Source: Ruminococcus sp.
Lineage (GTDB): Bacteria > Bacillota_A > Clostridia > Oscillospirales > Ruminococcaceae
Reading direction: 5' to 3'
Assembly: GCF_016283395.1 (NCBI RefSeq)
Contig: NZ_JAEEMU010000048.1
Span: forward strand, 1 to 64,000
Length of the DNA stretch: 64,000 nt
Shown here: in pieces, positions 27,501-35,214 of the stretch
How positions within the stretch are numbered: the stretch's first letter is position 1
Layout of the letters: every line of letters begins with the position of its first letter
Translations under genes and position numbers: made by a program
Notes under the pieces: model-generated
Databases searched by the model: none
Told to the model about the DNA's origin: nothing
The model's input: only the letters and a program-made list of their open reading frames with translations

Positions 27501-28964
27501 GTGTATCGTATTCAGGGGGATCAAGTTAAGTATTATAAATACGCTAATGGAACTACAGGAAAGTATCATCTCTCCGTAGCAGATGATTATGTTCTCAATG
27601 AAGATTATTACATTAGTATGTATGTGCCAAAGTCTTCTGCTCTCTATTTCTACGAAATCAAAGCACCATCTGAATTGACGGGAACAAAAACAGCTAAGGT
27701 CAATGAGAAGAATGTTTATACCGTTATTGCAGCAGATCTGTATACACAGGATACTACAAGTCGATTGAGCGTTTCTCCTGAAGATCAGCAGATTAACGCA
27801 TCAAATAAAACAATCTATGTTAACGCATCAACTTCAATTACAATCAATAATACCTATGCAAGAACATATCTTAATGGAGTTGATCTTTATCATTCATTCG
27901 ACCTTACATTAAACAGGCACACGGAAACCGCCGTATTGAACGATATTATTGATCTTGGAGACAGTAATGATACCAGCAAAATTACAGCCACATACAGTAT
28001 TGGTTCTAAGGCAGATGCAAGTAGCAGCTCTGTGCGTAATAAAGACCTTCAAGCTAACTATCTGAATATTGAAACTGCTGAGATAATGAGCGACCTTATT
28101 ACAGCTTCGACCAATGGACAGCCTTTGGTAGTTTATTCATACATTGCTATGAATTTTGATGAAAACAAGCTTGAAGCTGAATTCCCACAGAAAAGTTCCG
28201 AGGGAACAATAGGTGTTAATGTTTCAGTAACATCAAATCTTGCGTATGATGAAAGTAGGCTCGCATATACAAGTATGTCTGCTCCCTTTGCGACAGATGG
28301 TCACTATTATTACAGAGAAGCAGTAAACTCTGCAAAGCTCGATTATACCGCTGTAACTGAACTCGACGAATATGATAAAATCGGTAAGATGAGTCAGAAT
28401 CAGTCAAGGATAGGTGTGAACGGCTATAAGACAGACTGCTACCAACAGCAGTATATGCCGATCAACACAGAAGCCAAGTATAATGTATCGGCAATCTCCG
28501 AAACTGATTTGAGCAAGGCTGAAACGTTGAGATTGACAATTTCGCTGAGCAAAAAGACCGATAATCTTGAAAATGGCGTTGTAACAAGTGTAGAATATTC
28601 GCAGGTATCTGATTTGCTAAAATATCTTGATAAGGATATTCTCATTACATCAGGTTCAAGATATGGAACTGGCGGCACAGGTGTGACACATACTATCAGC
28701 ACTAATTCATCTTCACTTGTTGTGGATATTCCATTTGATCAATGCTTTGGAGAGGATAACATCTATACCATTGGCGTTGATTTCAGTGCTAAAACGGGTA
28801 CAGGGTTCTATGAATACTCCAACTATATGGTAACACTTAGAACAGAGCTTATCTATACTGATGATCAATCGAATGTAAAGGCAGTGGAAAACAGCGGCAT
28901 CAGCGACTACGTAGTTTATACCAATGCTAAGGTTTTCCCAACACTAATTTCTAATGCAGGCTGA
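18564..28964 (+). CDS. giant secreted GLUG/beta-helix surface protein
   Basis: 3,466 residues from the ATG at 18564, with a weak GAGTGGTG ribosome site. A long signal peptide ends near SISASAED (about residue 47). Residues ~200-2500 hold many irregular turns of the type GGLVG, GGxIG or GGGLIGH separated by 40-60 residues, as in GLUG-repeat and right-handed beta-helix adhesins. From about residue 2590 to the end the sequence changes and is paralogous to the truncated copy at 29372-32503 (shared xPYVxxNPxxDI, LVDVQFKDP and AYHLYVPVY motifs, and a C-terminal YSNYxVT...YTNAxV). There is no LPXTG motif, dockerin or C-terminal membrane helix, so its attachment to the cell is unexplained. It ends the operon and is likely the tip or scaffold of the surface structure. 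Confidence 0.8.
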   Translation: MKISFNKKTKQRVVSFTTAFAMIMNIFPMGELSNVISPLFSISASAEDYTPQSADSSVFSGNSISFSNTVDFVDYCWHYYNNTTISITNPDETVSSVGFAEYHQNDILTIGFTGGGEISTNFTGLGSYNYPFGGTLRFGGENYQLNAHRALFNYVYDSVGLLVDATGATENLVIKRLSDVDASESRPLLADHVRHDTRAGKTSAEWQIELNSSNDKTYSGVIGETESNATVKLNYTNSSSAEIVSASDVGEVCGTMQSGSSIELTYSATNGHSITTSSGNAGGLVGTMNGSSTLTIKAMPSVSLNVESTSAYAGGLVGELTSQATIDNQINNQTDSRIPVNEIIKGVSGAGGLFGHYTNYATSFDLASYNNTATVDGTYCGGVFGVLENNKDDSATSLSLTIQNTSNAGTLTANSGTTGNASGYYGGIAGKYTTNALANSLILDDLTLTANANAAYSAFGGAIGIADSASYVQTTNTVSVTASGTTSSTYFGGLVGATSANNGVFVDLGSFTLNTSSEQFKGGGIVGLFNKGVLRLSGTTTMTNAKPASAANCGQLVGNNDNVLIYAPSGGSWSFSRSSGAKTDDFGTWGEVVRGIDDSSASNSIYFNSTNHTATVAAAQTSMGSTDVFIRTALNIQLNQGNDYDCLLFADKTNKRSVLLSTPLSISANISLSGTGITGLMRDGGAVADIGSFTSTFEGNNHTITLAIGEKYGNGVTSSSTTEGIGQIYRHQHNGLFSVLAGTVQNLTVDGTINVSNCVDGMNIGGIASRNSGNITLTKVAANETVNYNESSKVDVSGEGKNIGGYIGYVGTNGNIIINGVSSIGATFNLKGSHEMWNVYGGAIGKITAGTFTVTVGAKDDANNKLTDSLTTDITGITATGSNGDGGGLIGHITNAGSYASRQVNINNLVFSGCTIGNAASTNGGGFLGYSWLNTTTNINGVTASGTINNSSASNVGVMLYSSTGKMIVNSLAINGLTMSSGGGSSLGMIVNRAFVGETKDGKTTYSGGLYLDVLNSGYSLTCTAPSSATGVFDEIAAYSAMNSSEVVKGGAGVISINMNGGRHDPDANPADTYTETKVTVTGTYQNRLKTGSNCANPNSRYYYNVDNMSSSDAGQNLLLWSLSKYAYSGIKSEFGTTFNTTLSGTADMTGLSFYPLASANENYSIGNLTLTFDYSGIYSTAETVSNGDSYIRDPAAANQHYLMHSGLFIDQPSGKSLTVTGTLSLGGTFMEDSNHQGVLISGTMEGTFLCDTGSIILDGIKPMSGSSAYTSGYLLINNISRTDDLATPPSVTIKNLSNTDKYSSTTGSTYSASGTTDNVAKSLIGTASGKGLTIIFSKIKLDGRDKTKSDTNLNAEELYNAYKTYNSIFSQSTLLASIHTDQSAKLEYNFTKAHDWGTGSLREVTYGAEIKNSLEYVDEEQRYSPDSNGLNADFVNPVNSSTRSEVYNFATGFLPYVKVSYNDTTDANGCFKRELKVNVQSVALSSGCGTYNDPYLISDPKVFEAIAKFISSGDTADLKEVVLPKSPDSDDIISGNRWHDGTDYHASFKASGDNYVSGSYTWTGSNARKYLASAYYMITDDFELSSNYLGLGYASESANATNPATGDYAFRGVIIGADVPDSDAENAPTHKARITNGSANPFINVSNGSVVKDINLIVSSNITLSQANATYDNAFFGYYHLCKYYGGIFGEVMGGDNIIDNSYVTYNNSKITLTGDKATIVPVGGYVGVVVFGGVIFKNMTATTSATSTELKVNNSGINVIYTGKTENLADNNKQADWAAIYVNPIVGRVINGYAVNETKDIPDPDHEGEYLARGRFSTSENGKYHDDTGYNAGTTRSGTVIHTLKNGTKHYSIADINLSETNKLDVSAVPSSTSSDGTINIPNSQAFFILSLITQSCAGTAQGANGDYVNSLSYGTNTSVYGMSRNADYTNVGSATDSTDSDFVLAGNDTTLNSATPYIIDRYCTNHNSRCVTSTLGYYDINLTGKTTYSVDSYTYQLPDSFRGIGCVGNYNDNFTTKVDQVNGNNCTIDVDIYLNKFATDNYFNKLHNGTSQSTSDNVVDYNVNNGTLNHGIGLFDSFLTKSSSVIKNITQSGSVNTEIYKDGYNTSAQKQNLPANDNARFLSVGGVCGTVLHPYNVNFEQVTLDTFSASGSSIVGGLLGFSGINQNSSAEVHITQCGANKLSVKMTSSSKSESTYKSRNAIGGLVGKCFEGKVKFYGTSLGSENNNPKNVSTVEFDSFSFGNEDGDYMTAAGGLVGFAGDGCQAYDMKIVSSNSSTPIKIGANKIRFVGGICGLMQSAKDGTAPANQPYTPTCYAIFKNCTVENINLKGQFVGGFYGGKWGETGWTTYSIDIDNCKVKGNTVTNNTIETVKPYGSEGEYAGGFVGRGLVLENGSPNIRIKDSTVSNYTITGQYCGGFIGYAGSYKANSSITCYIHDSSVENCIIGTGTNYAGGAIGQIARKSNSSTNKILGYNIKLENVTSNCSNMGAWIGHVDKADKTTSIQFSGMAIYGSGFDKNIGNWNVADNQANKNASFVFADYTGKCKGTQTTDPDTNETSIDYPTDISGFNYNVSTHVEMPKYPYVNINPQSDIGANEIISGDGAALYGSSVTGFSGKTADKTMAAKIYADLSDTTNTRRYTTFDKTAVIYDSKTIEDYLKVATGTDGDKISTYSLEKGGLPTGVEDFAVVVIANQTTDETTNLINNYIRLVTNTATDYTASSDYYSINIQTCKFNGTDFVIDQSATNHGLTFSGGKFDLNGSYADSNNTADTFTLVDVQFKDPFNTSKIAYHLYVPVYTVKQIEVDFQSAVRTGTYSVKDNSVTNDYSSLMTANGKHVDSLETWITQYIRYSYKSEDINMLLNSNNVKWNNDKKVIFRTFELSTTFNRLPQNTYMVLVDPNGNVDREYYAKNLNDFETYYDTNHDNKEGWVIDLRKFKDSNNNTFTVSKFNALIARNIVESTTGDLLYTDGSASDYDVYRIQGDQVKYYKYANGTTGKYHLSVADDYVLNEDYYISMYVPKSSALYFYEIKAPSELTGTKTAKVNEKNVYTVIAADLYTQDTTSRLSVSPEDQQINASNKTIYVNASTSITINNTYARTYLNGVDLYHSFDLTLNRHTETAVLNDIIDLGDSNDTSKITATYSIGSKADASSSSVRNKDLQANYLNIETAEIMSDLITASTNGQPLVVYSYIAMNFDENKLEAEFPQKSSEGTIGVNVSVTSNLAYDESRLAYTSMSAPFATDGHYYYREAVNSAKLDYTAVTELDEYDKIGKMSQNQSRIGVNGYKTDCYQQQYMPINTEAKYNVSAISETDLSKAETLRLTISLSKKTDNLENGVVTSVEYSQVSDLLKYLDKDILITSGSRYGTGGTGVTHTISTNSSSLVVDIPFDQCFGEDNIYTIGVDFSAKTGTGFYEYSNYMVTLRTELIYTDDQSNVKAVENSGISDYVVYTNAKVFPTLISNAG

Positions 28965-29000
28965 CAATTAACTGTATTCATAAAGCACGCTGAACTAAAG

Positions 29001-29035
29001 ACACGGTTCTCCAAATATGGAGAGCCGTGTTTTTT
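29001..29035 (+). terminator. terminator of the giant-protein operon
   Basis: ACACGGTTCTCC (29001-29012) pairs with GGAGAGCCGTGT (29019-29030), one mismatch, followed by a run of T residues. Confidence 0.85.
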
Positions 29036-29168
29036 GTAAACTTTGATTCTGGCAGGATCAAAGTTGTCCTGCCACAACACTTTTAATAGCCCTCAGAGTA
29101 TAAAGCTCCGAGGGCTTGTTCATTTGCGGCTCACATTCTGCCCTCTCCGCTGTCTCTCAGAACATGAA

Positions 29169-29229
29169 CTGACAAAATTGACAGAATTGACAAATCTGTT
29201 TTGTCAGGTTCTTGTCAGGTTTTTGTCAA
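29169..29229. repeat. TTGACA / TGTCAA iteron-like cluster
   Basis: Three copies of a TTGACAnnn-type unit are followed at once by three copies of its complement-type unit TTGTCAGGT, in regular steps of about 8-10 bases. The cluster lies ~100 bases before a ParM-like gene start, where partition operons usually carry their centromere/operator repeats. Two terminator-like hairpins (29050-29074 and 29087-29120) occupy the sequence before it. Confidence 0.5.
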
Positions 29230-29327
29230 CCCGTTGTAAGCCCATCTGTGCTATACTGAAATTACAGCCAAAGGACAGCGCACAGCTATACGCAAGGTTG
29301 AATAAAAGTATAACGGAGGTATCTGTT

Positions 29328-29375
29328 TTGAAACATTATAACGACTTCCTGATCGTAGGCATCGATCACGGTTAA
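29328..29375 (+). pseudogene. 5' fragment of a ParM/StbA-like actin gene
   Basis: A GGAGGT site precedes a TTG that encodes LKHYNDFLIVGIDHG and then a stop. The phrase GIDHG with this lead-in is the first nucleotide-binding segment of Bacillota ParM/StbA-like plasmid-segregation actins, which normally continue YGNIKT. The match ends sharply at about 29371, where a different coding sequence begins, so this looks like a recombination junction. An extended -10 (TGC-TATACT, 29249-29257) and the iteron cluster upstream may be its original control region. Confidence 0.5.
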
Positions 29376-32300
29376 TTGCAAGTAAACCAGGTAGAACATG
29401 GGATCACTATTTTACAATTACCGAGAATTTCAAAGCAGCAAATCAGTTTGAGTTTGTTTTAACATCGAATAGTGGTACCGGTACTACTAGAAAACATTTT
29501 AGAACCAACTCGAGTGGTAGATTTTGTTTTGCTCAAACTAGTGAAAAAGCTCTCACTATTTGGCAAGATCCGCTAGCACCTTCTGAGGGTTTCATCGCAA
29601 AGAGTTATTCAGCATCATCATTTGCCCCTGTCGTAGGGCAAGCTTTATCAGGAACTTTAACTAGCGGTGGAACTGGAACGGTTGAACAATTGGCAACAAT
29701 TCTATCAGGAAGAGAATATGACAGTACAGATACTTCATATGAAGCTTTTGTTGTAACCAAAACTATTGTAGAAAACATCATTGATTATGCCGAAAACAGC
29801 AAACCTTACGTCACCACCAACCCCAAGCTTGACATCACAGATTCTCAATTCCTTACAGGTGACGGCGTAAGCAATCCGACCTATCTGCTGTCGGCGTTCA
29901 GACACATCATTGACGATCAGAAAAGCGGTTCGCTGAAAGCCTATACGTCTTGCCCTGTACAGCTCGGACTTGATGCAAATGATGACAAACTTAAAAAACT
30001 GAGGTCAGAGATATCTACTTCAAATGCTGAGTTCAGAAGCTATCTCTCCGCACACACATCGGAGCATATCAAGAACTTTCCACTGCTTGTCGCTGAGGAT
30101 ACGGATAGGGACAATCTGACAAAGCTCATAAATCACTACCTCGACACTCTTACGAATACCAACATTGATTTTGCCGATACATCAAACTCAAATGTATTTA
30201 CGGTTGGATTGTATAAATATCAGTATAGTGAGTCAACTCACGAATTCGGATTAATAAATGAGACAGCGTGTTTGAAGAAAACTTCGGTAAATACAACTCA
30301 GGGAACAAATTATTATTTCTATATGGACGCAAGTGATGTTGATACGAAGGATATTCCGCAGTTCACACTTATGGACGTACAGTTCAAAGATCCGAGCGAT
30401 CCTGCTAAAGTAGCGTATCACCTGTATGTACCTGTTTATGTCAAGAAGGTTTTGCGTTATAACTTCAATGCCCATATCAAATCAGGTACGGACTATTACT
30501 GGTCAGCTTATGATCAGGTCGGTGAGCGCAGAACTCAGGGACTTTTTGAAAATCTCGGAAACCCTGTAACTGCTGCACTTGAATGGGAATATACCAGAAG
30601 CAAAACAGAATGGATAGATGCAATAAACGGAGGTGACAGCTTACTCACGAATTATTATAAGAGTCTCATGCTGAAAAGCCATATCGGCAGTGAGTGGCCG
30701 ACTGATACCACAATAGTATTGGTAGACGCAAACAACAATGATAAGATGTATTATCTTGACACATTGCCAACAGTAACAGGTACAGCAACAACATTCAGTT
30801 TTTATGATTTTACTGACAGCAGCGGAAAACATTTCAAGCCTGTTGATCTGAACGATCTGATGACTGTTACTGTTAGACAAGATGATATGGGTACTCTTAC
30901 TTCGGAGGGAGCAAACGCAGGAAATGCTACTTTGAAGATAGGTTCGACCTATTATCGTCCGTTGACTGCGTCAGAGCTTGAAGCATCAAATCCGGCATTT
31001 GATACAAGTAAAAGATATAAAGTCGATTCTGTTGACATCGGGCCCGAACGTTATTATCTCAGTATATTCACTAAGGCAAATGACGGGAATAATGTTTATC
31101 ATTATGAGATGTATTCTCCTGAAAGCTTTGATGATTCACATGGTATGACCGGTTGGCGAGCAAACAAGATCAATGATAATTATAATACTATCCTGCATCT
31201 CTATACAGGAAAGCTTTATGAAAATGATCTTGATCTCAATGTTGAGTCGCTAAAATCGGGCGATCAGAAAATGTCAAAGGACAACTACTACCTCAAGATA
31301 AGGATGACGGCTAATGTTCGGTTAACAGACACAGCCAAAGACCCGACCAATAACATAAACGGAAATATGAGCTCATTCACGAGATATTCAGGCATATATC
31401 AGACGTTCCTTATGATGTATGATAAGAAGGAAACAGCAGGCGGTTCGTCAGTGCTGGGAATTGATCGTGAAGCAGGCAATCCTTTGGTAGAACGCTGGTC
31501 ATATTACAAGGGCGGAACTGTGGCAAGCGGACAACTTGGAAACGTTGATCTTTCTGTTGACAGCGGAGCAACCGCAATTACGGGCACTGAGAAGAAAATA
31601 ACCGATCAGTATGTCGAGCTTCGCAATAATCAAAATCTTATAGGGCTGCTGGCTGACAATTCAAATGGCAATGCTGTTACAATACAGACGTATTTTGAAA
31701 TGGCATATTCTGAAAGTGAACTTGGATACCAGTTCCCTAAAAAAGGCAATGACGAATCGGATATAGGTTCACTGGTTATAGGATATTCAAAAATCGCGTC
31801 AACAAAGGAAGGTGCTGCTTACAGTGCAACATCAAAGAAAGCAGATGACAATAAACGCTATTACACCGCAGATGACACCACAGCAAAACTGACGTATAAT
31901 GTTGTTGAATCACCTGAGAATGATCCTGTCGGACCGTTCAGCAGTCTTGGTATCAATGCTGCTGAAATCGACTCTGATCCTGCTGAATCATCTGTAGATA
32001 CGGTAGCAGTTTATGATGTCAGCAAGCTGAAAACTGTAGGAGACTATATCACGCTCACGTTCAGTTTGTCAAAACGCAGCAATTATAATACCAAATTACA
32101 GATAGCCGAATATTTGACAGGAGTCACGATCTACGGTAAAGACGGAGCTGATGAGGGCACAGATGACGATGTCATTTTCCCGCGACCGGATACATCTGTA
32201 ATACCAGCCGCTGATCTGAGTACATCGAATGACAGTTATACTTATTCTGTTACGGTCAATAAAAACCTGCTGCAAACCAATTCTGACGGACGTTATGTTA

Positions 32301-32503
32301 TCCCGATAAAGTTCAATGTGAAAACAGGCAATAGCTTGTTTAAGAACGAAGCTGACGGAGGACTCCAATATTCCAATTACAAGGTAACTGTATCGGCGGT
32401 AATGTGTTCGGCAGTTGACGGCACAGGCAGTTTGAACGTATCGAATGATGATGATCACATTATCTACACAAACGCAAGAGTATTGACATCAGTTATCGAA
32501 TAA
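29372..32503 (+). pseudogene. truncated paralogue of the giant surface protein
   Basis: An open frame of about 1,040 codons starts at the junction with the ParM fragment. It has no ATG, ribosome site or signal peptide; the TTG at 29690 that would give 937 residues has no ribosome site. From about codon 140 to the end it follows the last ~880 residues of the 3,466-residue protein: KPYVTTNPKLDI against YPYVNINPQSDI, LMDVQFKDP against LVDVQFKDP, and matching C-termini. It lacks the GLUG region and would stay in the cytosol if made. The reading frame is nonetheless undamaged, which argues for recent truncation or for use as a donor of sequence to the intact gene. Confidence 0.6.
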
Positions 32504-32513
32504 CACACACCGG

Positions 32514-32544
32514 AAAGCTGCGGAGAGTTTTTCTCCGCAGCTTT
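32514..32544 (+). terminator. terminator after the truncated paralogue
   Basis: AAAGCTGCGGAGA and TCTCCGCAGCTTT form a perfect 13-bp stem, followed by CTATTTTATTT. Confidence 0.85.
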
Positions 32545-32680
32545 CTATTTTATTTCTGGTATTGTATATCCAAAATAAAAGGTATATAAAAAAATAAAGT
32601 GTATTATCTTTAAGTAATATTACTTGTAGGATAATTTGTAATTTTTTAACGTTTTTTTGGCGCAATTAATAGTTATTTCA

Positions 32681-32709
32681 TTGACATTGCGCAGTAAATA
32701 TGGTATAAT
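32681..32709 (+). promoter_or_regulatory. promoter of the SipW/McrB-like operon
   Basis: A consensus TTGACA at 32681-32686 and TATAAT at 32704-32709, with 17 bases between, read into the eight-gene operon that ends at 40422. Confidence 0.8.
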
Positions 32710-32754
32710 AAGACAAATATAAAAATTATATGTCATCGGAAAGAGGGTGGAGAA

Positions 32755-33513
32755 ATGGCGGAAAAAGAAATACAGACCACCGTTGGCGGTCTGAGAGCTG
32801 TAGAGTTGTATTTTCGTTCTGTCAGAGAGATCGCAAGCGGAAGTACAGCCTTTTATCAGTCCCAGACGCGCCTTAATTCTCCTAAGCTGGGAGTTCTTTC
32901 ACCCGATAAATATCGTGATGTATGTGAGATGACGAGTCAGGCAGAAAAGCTCTTTCAGCTGGAAATGCTTCAGGCGTTGGAGGCTTGCAGCAGCTTTACC
33001 GAACGGGAACTGAATTTCAGCTGGATATCGGTATATATGCCTGTTCGTTACCTTAAAAACGAAAATGCTGCCAAGGCTGTTGTTGAGATATGCCGCAAGA
33101 GAGAGATACCGACTAACCGCATCTGTTTTGAGCTTTCTGAAAAGCTTCTTGCCGAGGACGACGGAAAGGCAGCTGATTCGATCCAGACTATGCGCAATTT
33201 CGGCTTTCATTTTATGCTTACGGGTTTTGGCGGAAGCTACTGTCCTATGATGCGACTATCGAAATTTTCAGTAGATTACGTTATGCTGAGCCCTGAAGTA
33301 GCAAACTTCATAGGCAGAGATGAAAGATCGGACAATGCTGTAAAGTCAATAATTTCTTTCGTTAACGACATAGGTTCCGAACCTGTTGCTGACGGAGTAT
33401 TTAACAGCAGACAGGCTGAAACACTGTACTCATTTGAATGTTCTTACTGTGCGGGCAGCCTTTCGGGAAAATATGTTGCGGAAAGGTATGTCAGAAGGAG
33501 AGCAGATACTTGA
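32755..33513 (+). CDS. degenerate EAL-domain protein (probably not catalytic)
   Basis: 252 residues with an AGGGTGG site. The EAL fold is still traceable: VLSPDKYRDVCE, ICFELSEKLL in place of EITES, LTGFGGSYCPMMRLSKF in place of DDFGxGYSSLxxL, VDYVMLSPE in place of xDxLKID, and VADGV in place of AEGVE. The EAL motif itself, the paired aspartates, the catalytic Lys and the Gln before the last Tyr are all replaced. It should not hydrolyse c-di-GMP but may bind it or a partner protein. As the first gene of the operon with the signal peptidases and the AAA+ ATPase, it could be a c-di-GMP or protein-interaction sensor for the system. Confidence 0.75.
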   Translation: MAEKEIQTTVGGLRAVELYFRSVREIASGSTAFYQSQTRLNSPKLGVLSPDKYRDVCEMTSQAEKLFQLEMLQALEACSSFTERELNFSWISVYMPVRYLKNENAAKAVVEICRKREIPTNRICFELSEKLLAEDDGKAADSIQTMRNFGFHFMLTGFGGSYCPMMRLSKFSVDYVMLSPEVANFIGRDERSDNAVKSIISFVNDIGSEPVADGVFNSRQAETLYSFECSYCAGSLSGKYVAERYVRRRADT

Positions 33514-33580
33514 AAGATGAGTATATCTTACGATCATTTTATGGAAATGATCTTAAATCTCAGGAAATGGAGAGTTCGCT

Positions 33581-34294
33581 GTGGATAAAAAGGTAATTGA
33601 TGTCCTTGAACTCAGAAGAACCGCCAAAGAGGTAAAACGTCATGTTATCCTGATGAGGATACTTGCCCTGCTTGTTATAATTCTTGTACTGATAATCGCC
33701 ATTGCGTATGCAATATCATATTTTTATGACAAATTCGGCAGTTTTACAGTAAAAGTAAGCAAGTATGACATGGTACATCAGGGACTTACTCTTTCAGAGA
33801 CACCTGATTATGACAAGGCGACCGCTGTGCTCAATGCCAATATCGTATACGATATGACTAACATAAGCGGCAATGATCTTCCCGACAATATCGACAAGAT
33901 AAACGGCAGCCATAATGGTCCCAATTATATAGCTTATACGTTTTATCTTATAAATTCGGGAGACGATACGCTCACATATACAGGAGAAATGTTGATCGAG
34001 AATGTGACGAAAAATGTTGATGAAGCTATTCGTGTTGCCGTTTATAAAAATGGTGTAAAGACCGTATACGGTAAAACGAAATCCAGCGGCGGCGGAAAAG
34101 AAAGCGACTGTGACAGTGAGTTCCTTTCATCGTCATTGGTCATGCGTACCTCTACCGAAGGCTTTGAGTCAAATAATAAGGACAAATATACTGTGGTCAT
34201 ATGGCTCGAGGGAAATGATCCCGACTGTCTTGATGATATAATAGGTGGAACATTAAAGCTTAGTATGAATTTCAAGATAACTGAGTCTACATAA
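33581..34294 (+). CDS. TasA/camelysin-like membrane-anchored secreted protein
   Basis: 237 residues from a GTG at 33581 with a GGAG site upstream. A charged N-terminus and a long hydrophobic helix (ILALLVIILVLIIAIAYAI) are followed by a beta-rich domain. In it, YIAYTFYLINSGDDTLTY, EAIRVAVYKNG and VVIWLEGNDPDCLDDIIGG follow the layout of SipW-dependent TasA/CalY proteins, and the last motif recurs in the protein at 13635. It lies 25 bp before a SipW-type signal peptidase gene, as tasA/calY genes do in Bacillus. It is a likely minor subunit or assembly anchor; the role is inferred. Confidence 0.75.
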   Translation: MDKKVIDVLELRRTAKEVKRHVILMRILALLVIILVLIIAIAYAISYFYDKFGSFTVKVSKYDMVHQGLTLSETPDYDKATAVLNANIVYDMTNISGNDLPDNIDKINGSHNGPNYIAYTFYLINSGDDTLTYTGEMLIENVTKNVDEAIRVAVYKNGVKTVYGKTKSSGGGKESDCDSEFLSSSLVMRTSTEGFESNNKDKYTVVIWLEGNDPDCLDDIIGGTLKLSMNFKITEST

Positions 34295-34319
34295 TATATC
34301 CAAAAGGAGTTTTTAAAAT

Positions 34320-35171
34320 ATGAAAAAGGCACTGAAAATAACAGTAAATGTTTTTGCATGGATAGTACTTATAATAGCACTTCTTGTTACTGTAATAGTA
34401 TTCTCCTCCGACAAAAATAACGGTGTAGCCAATTTATTCGGATATATACCCATGACTGTTGAATCTGACTCAATGGTACCGACATTCAAGCAGGGTGATC
34501 TCATCATCTGTAAAGATATTGATGATATTAACGCACTTAAAGAGGGCGACGTAATAACCTTCTGGACGATAATCGACGGAAAGAGAGTAAAGAATACCCA
34601 TAGGATCGTAGGTATCAATGATACAGACGGTGCAAGAAGCTTCGTTACACGAGGCGATAACAATGATATAGAGGATACACTTCCGGCATACGCAAGTGAT
34701 ATCATAGGCAAATGGACAAATGCAAAGCTCGCAAAGGTAGGTAAGGCAATGAACTTCCTTCGTACCAAAAAGGGATTTTTCATATGTATCCTTATACCTA
34801 TGGCGATCTTCTTCCTGATCGAGCTTTATAAGTTTATTGTTGCACTTATCGAAGCAAAGCGTCCAGAGACTCCTGATATAGACGAAGAGGAGATAAAGAG
34901 ACGCGCAATTGAGGAGTACCTTGCAAGCAAGGGCGAAGCAGTCAAGGACACTGCTGAAAAGGCTGCCGAAGTCGTAAAAGATACAGCTGAAAAGGTTGAG
35001 GAAAATGCTGAAAAAGCTGCCGAGACTGTAAAAGAAACAGCTGAAAAGGCAGAGGAAAAAGCTGAAAAAGCTGTCGAAGCCGTAGAAGATACAGCAGAAA
35101 AGGCTGAGGAAACAGCCGAAGAAGCTGTAGAAAAGGCAGCAGAAGAAGCTGAAGGGGGCTCCACCGAATAA
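34320..35171 (+). CDS. sipW: SipW-like (ER/archaeal-type) signal peptidase I with repetitive charged tail
   Basis: 283 residues with an AAAAGGAG site. An N-terminal helix is followed by ESDSMVPTFKQGDLI with the catalytic Ser, then NTHRIVG with the His that replaces the bacterial Lys, VTRGDNN, and a second membrane helix near residues 152-172. This Ser/His arrangement defines the SipW family, which cleaves TasA-type leaders. Beyond about residue 185 a ~95-residue tail repeats segments such as DTAEKAEE and ETVKETAEKAEE in an 11-residue rhythm. The tail is rich in Ala, Glu and Lys and resembles LEA or apolipophorin helices; it should be cytosolic. It would process the AWF-type proteins of this locus. 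The tail is unusual for the family, which normally ends soon after the second helix. Confidence 0.88.
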   Translation: MKKALKITVNVFAWIVLIIALLVTVIVFSSDKNNGVANLFGYIPMTVESDSMVPTFKQGDLIICKDIDDINALKEGDVITFWTIIDGKRVKNTHRIVGINDTDGARSFVTRGDNNDIEDTLPAYASDIIGKWTNAKLAKVGKAMNFLRTKKGFFICILIPMAIFFLIELYKFIVALIEAKRPETPDIDEEEIKRRAIEEYLASKGEAVKDTAEKAAEVVKDTAEKVEENAEKAAETVKETAEKAEEKAEKAVEAVEDTAEKAEETAEEAVEKAAEEAEGGSTE

Positions 35172-35214
35172 TTGACACGATATATGCGGAAGCATAGATC
35201 TTCAGGAGTTTATT

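Noticed and set aside
29690..32503. A normal 937-residue gene starting at TTG 29690
   Set aside because: There is no ribosome site, and the same frame is open upstream to the ParM-fragment junction. It is better called a truncated paralogue.
34470..35195. 241-codon minus-strand ORF
   Set aside because: It is antisense to the signal peptidase tail repeats. The Cys/Phe-rich composition reflects the repeat, and no start site is evident.
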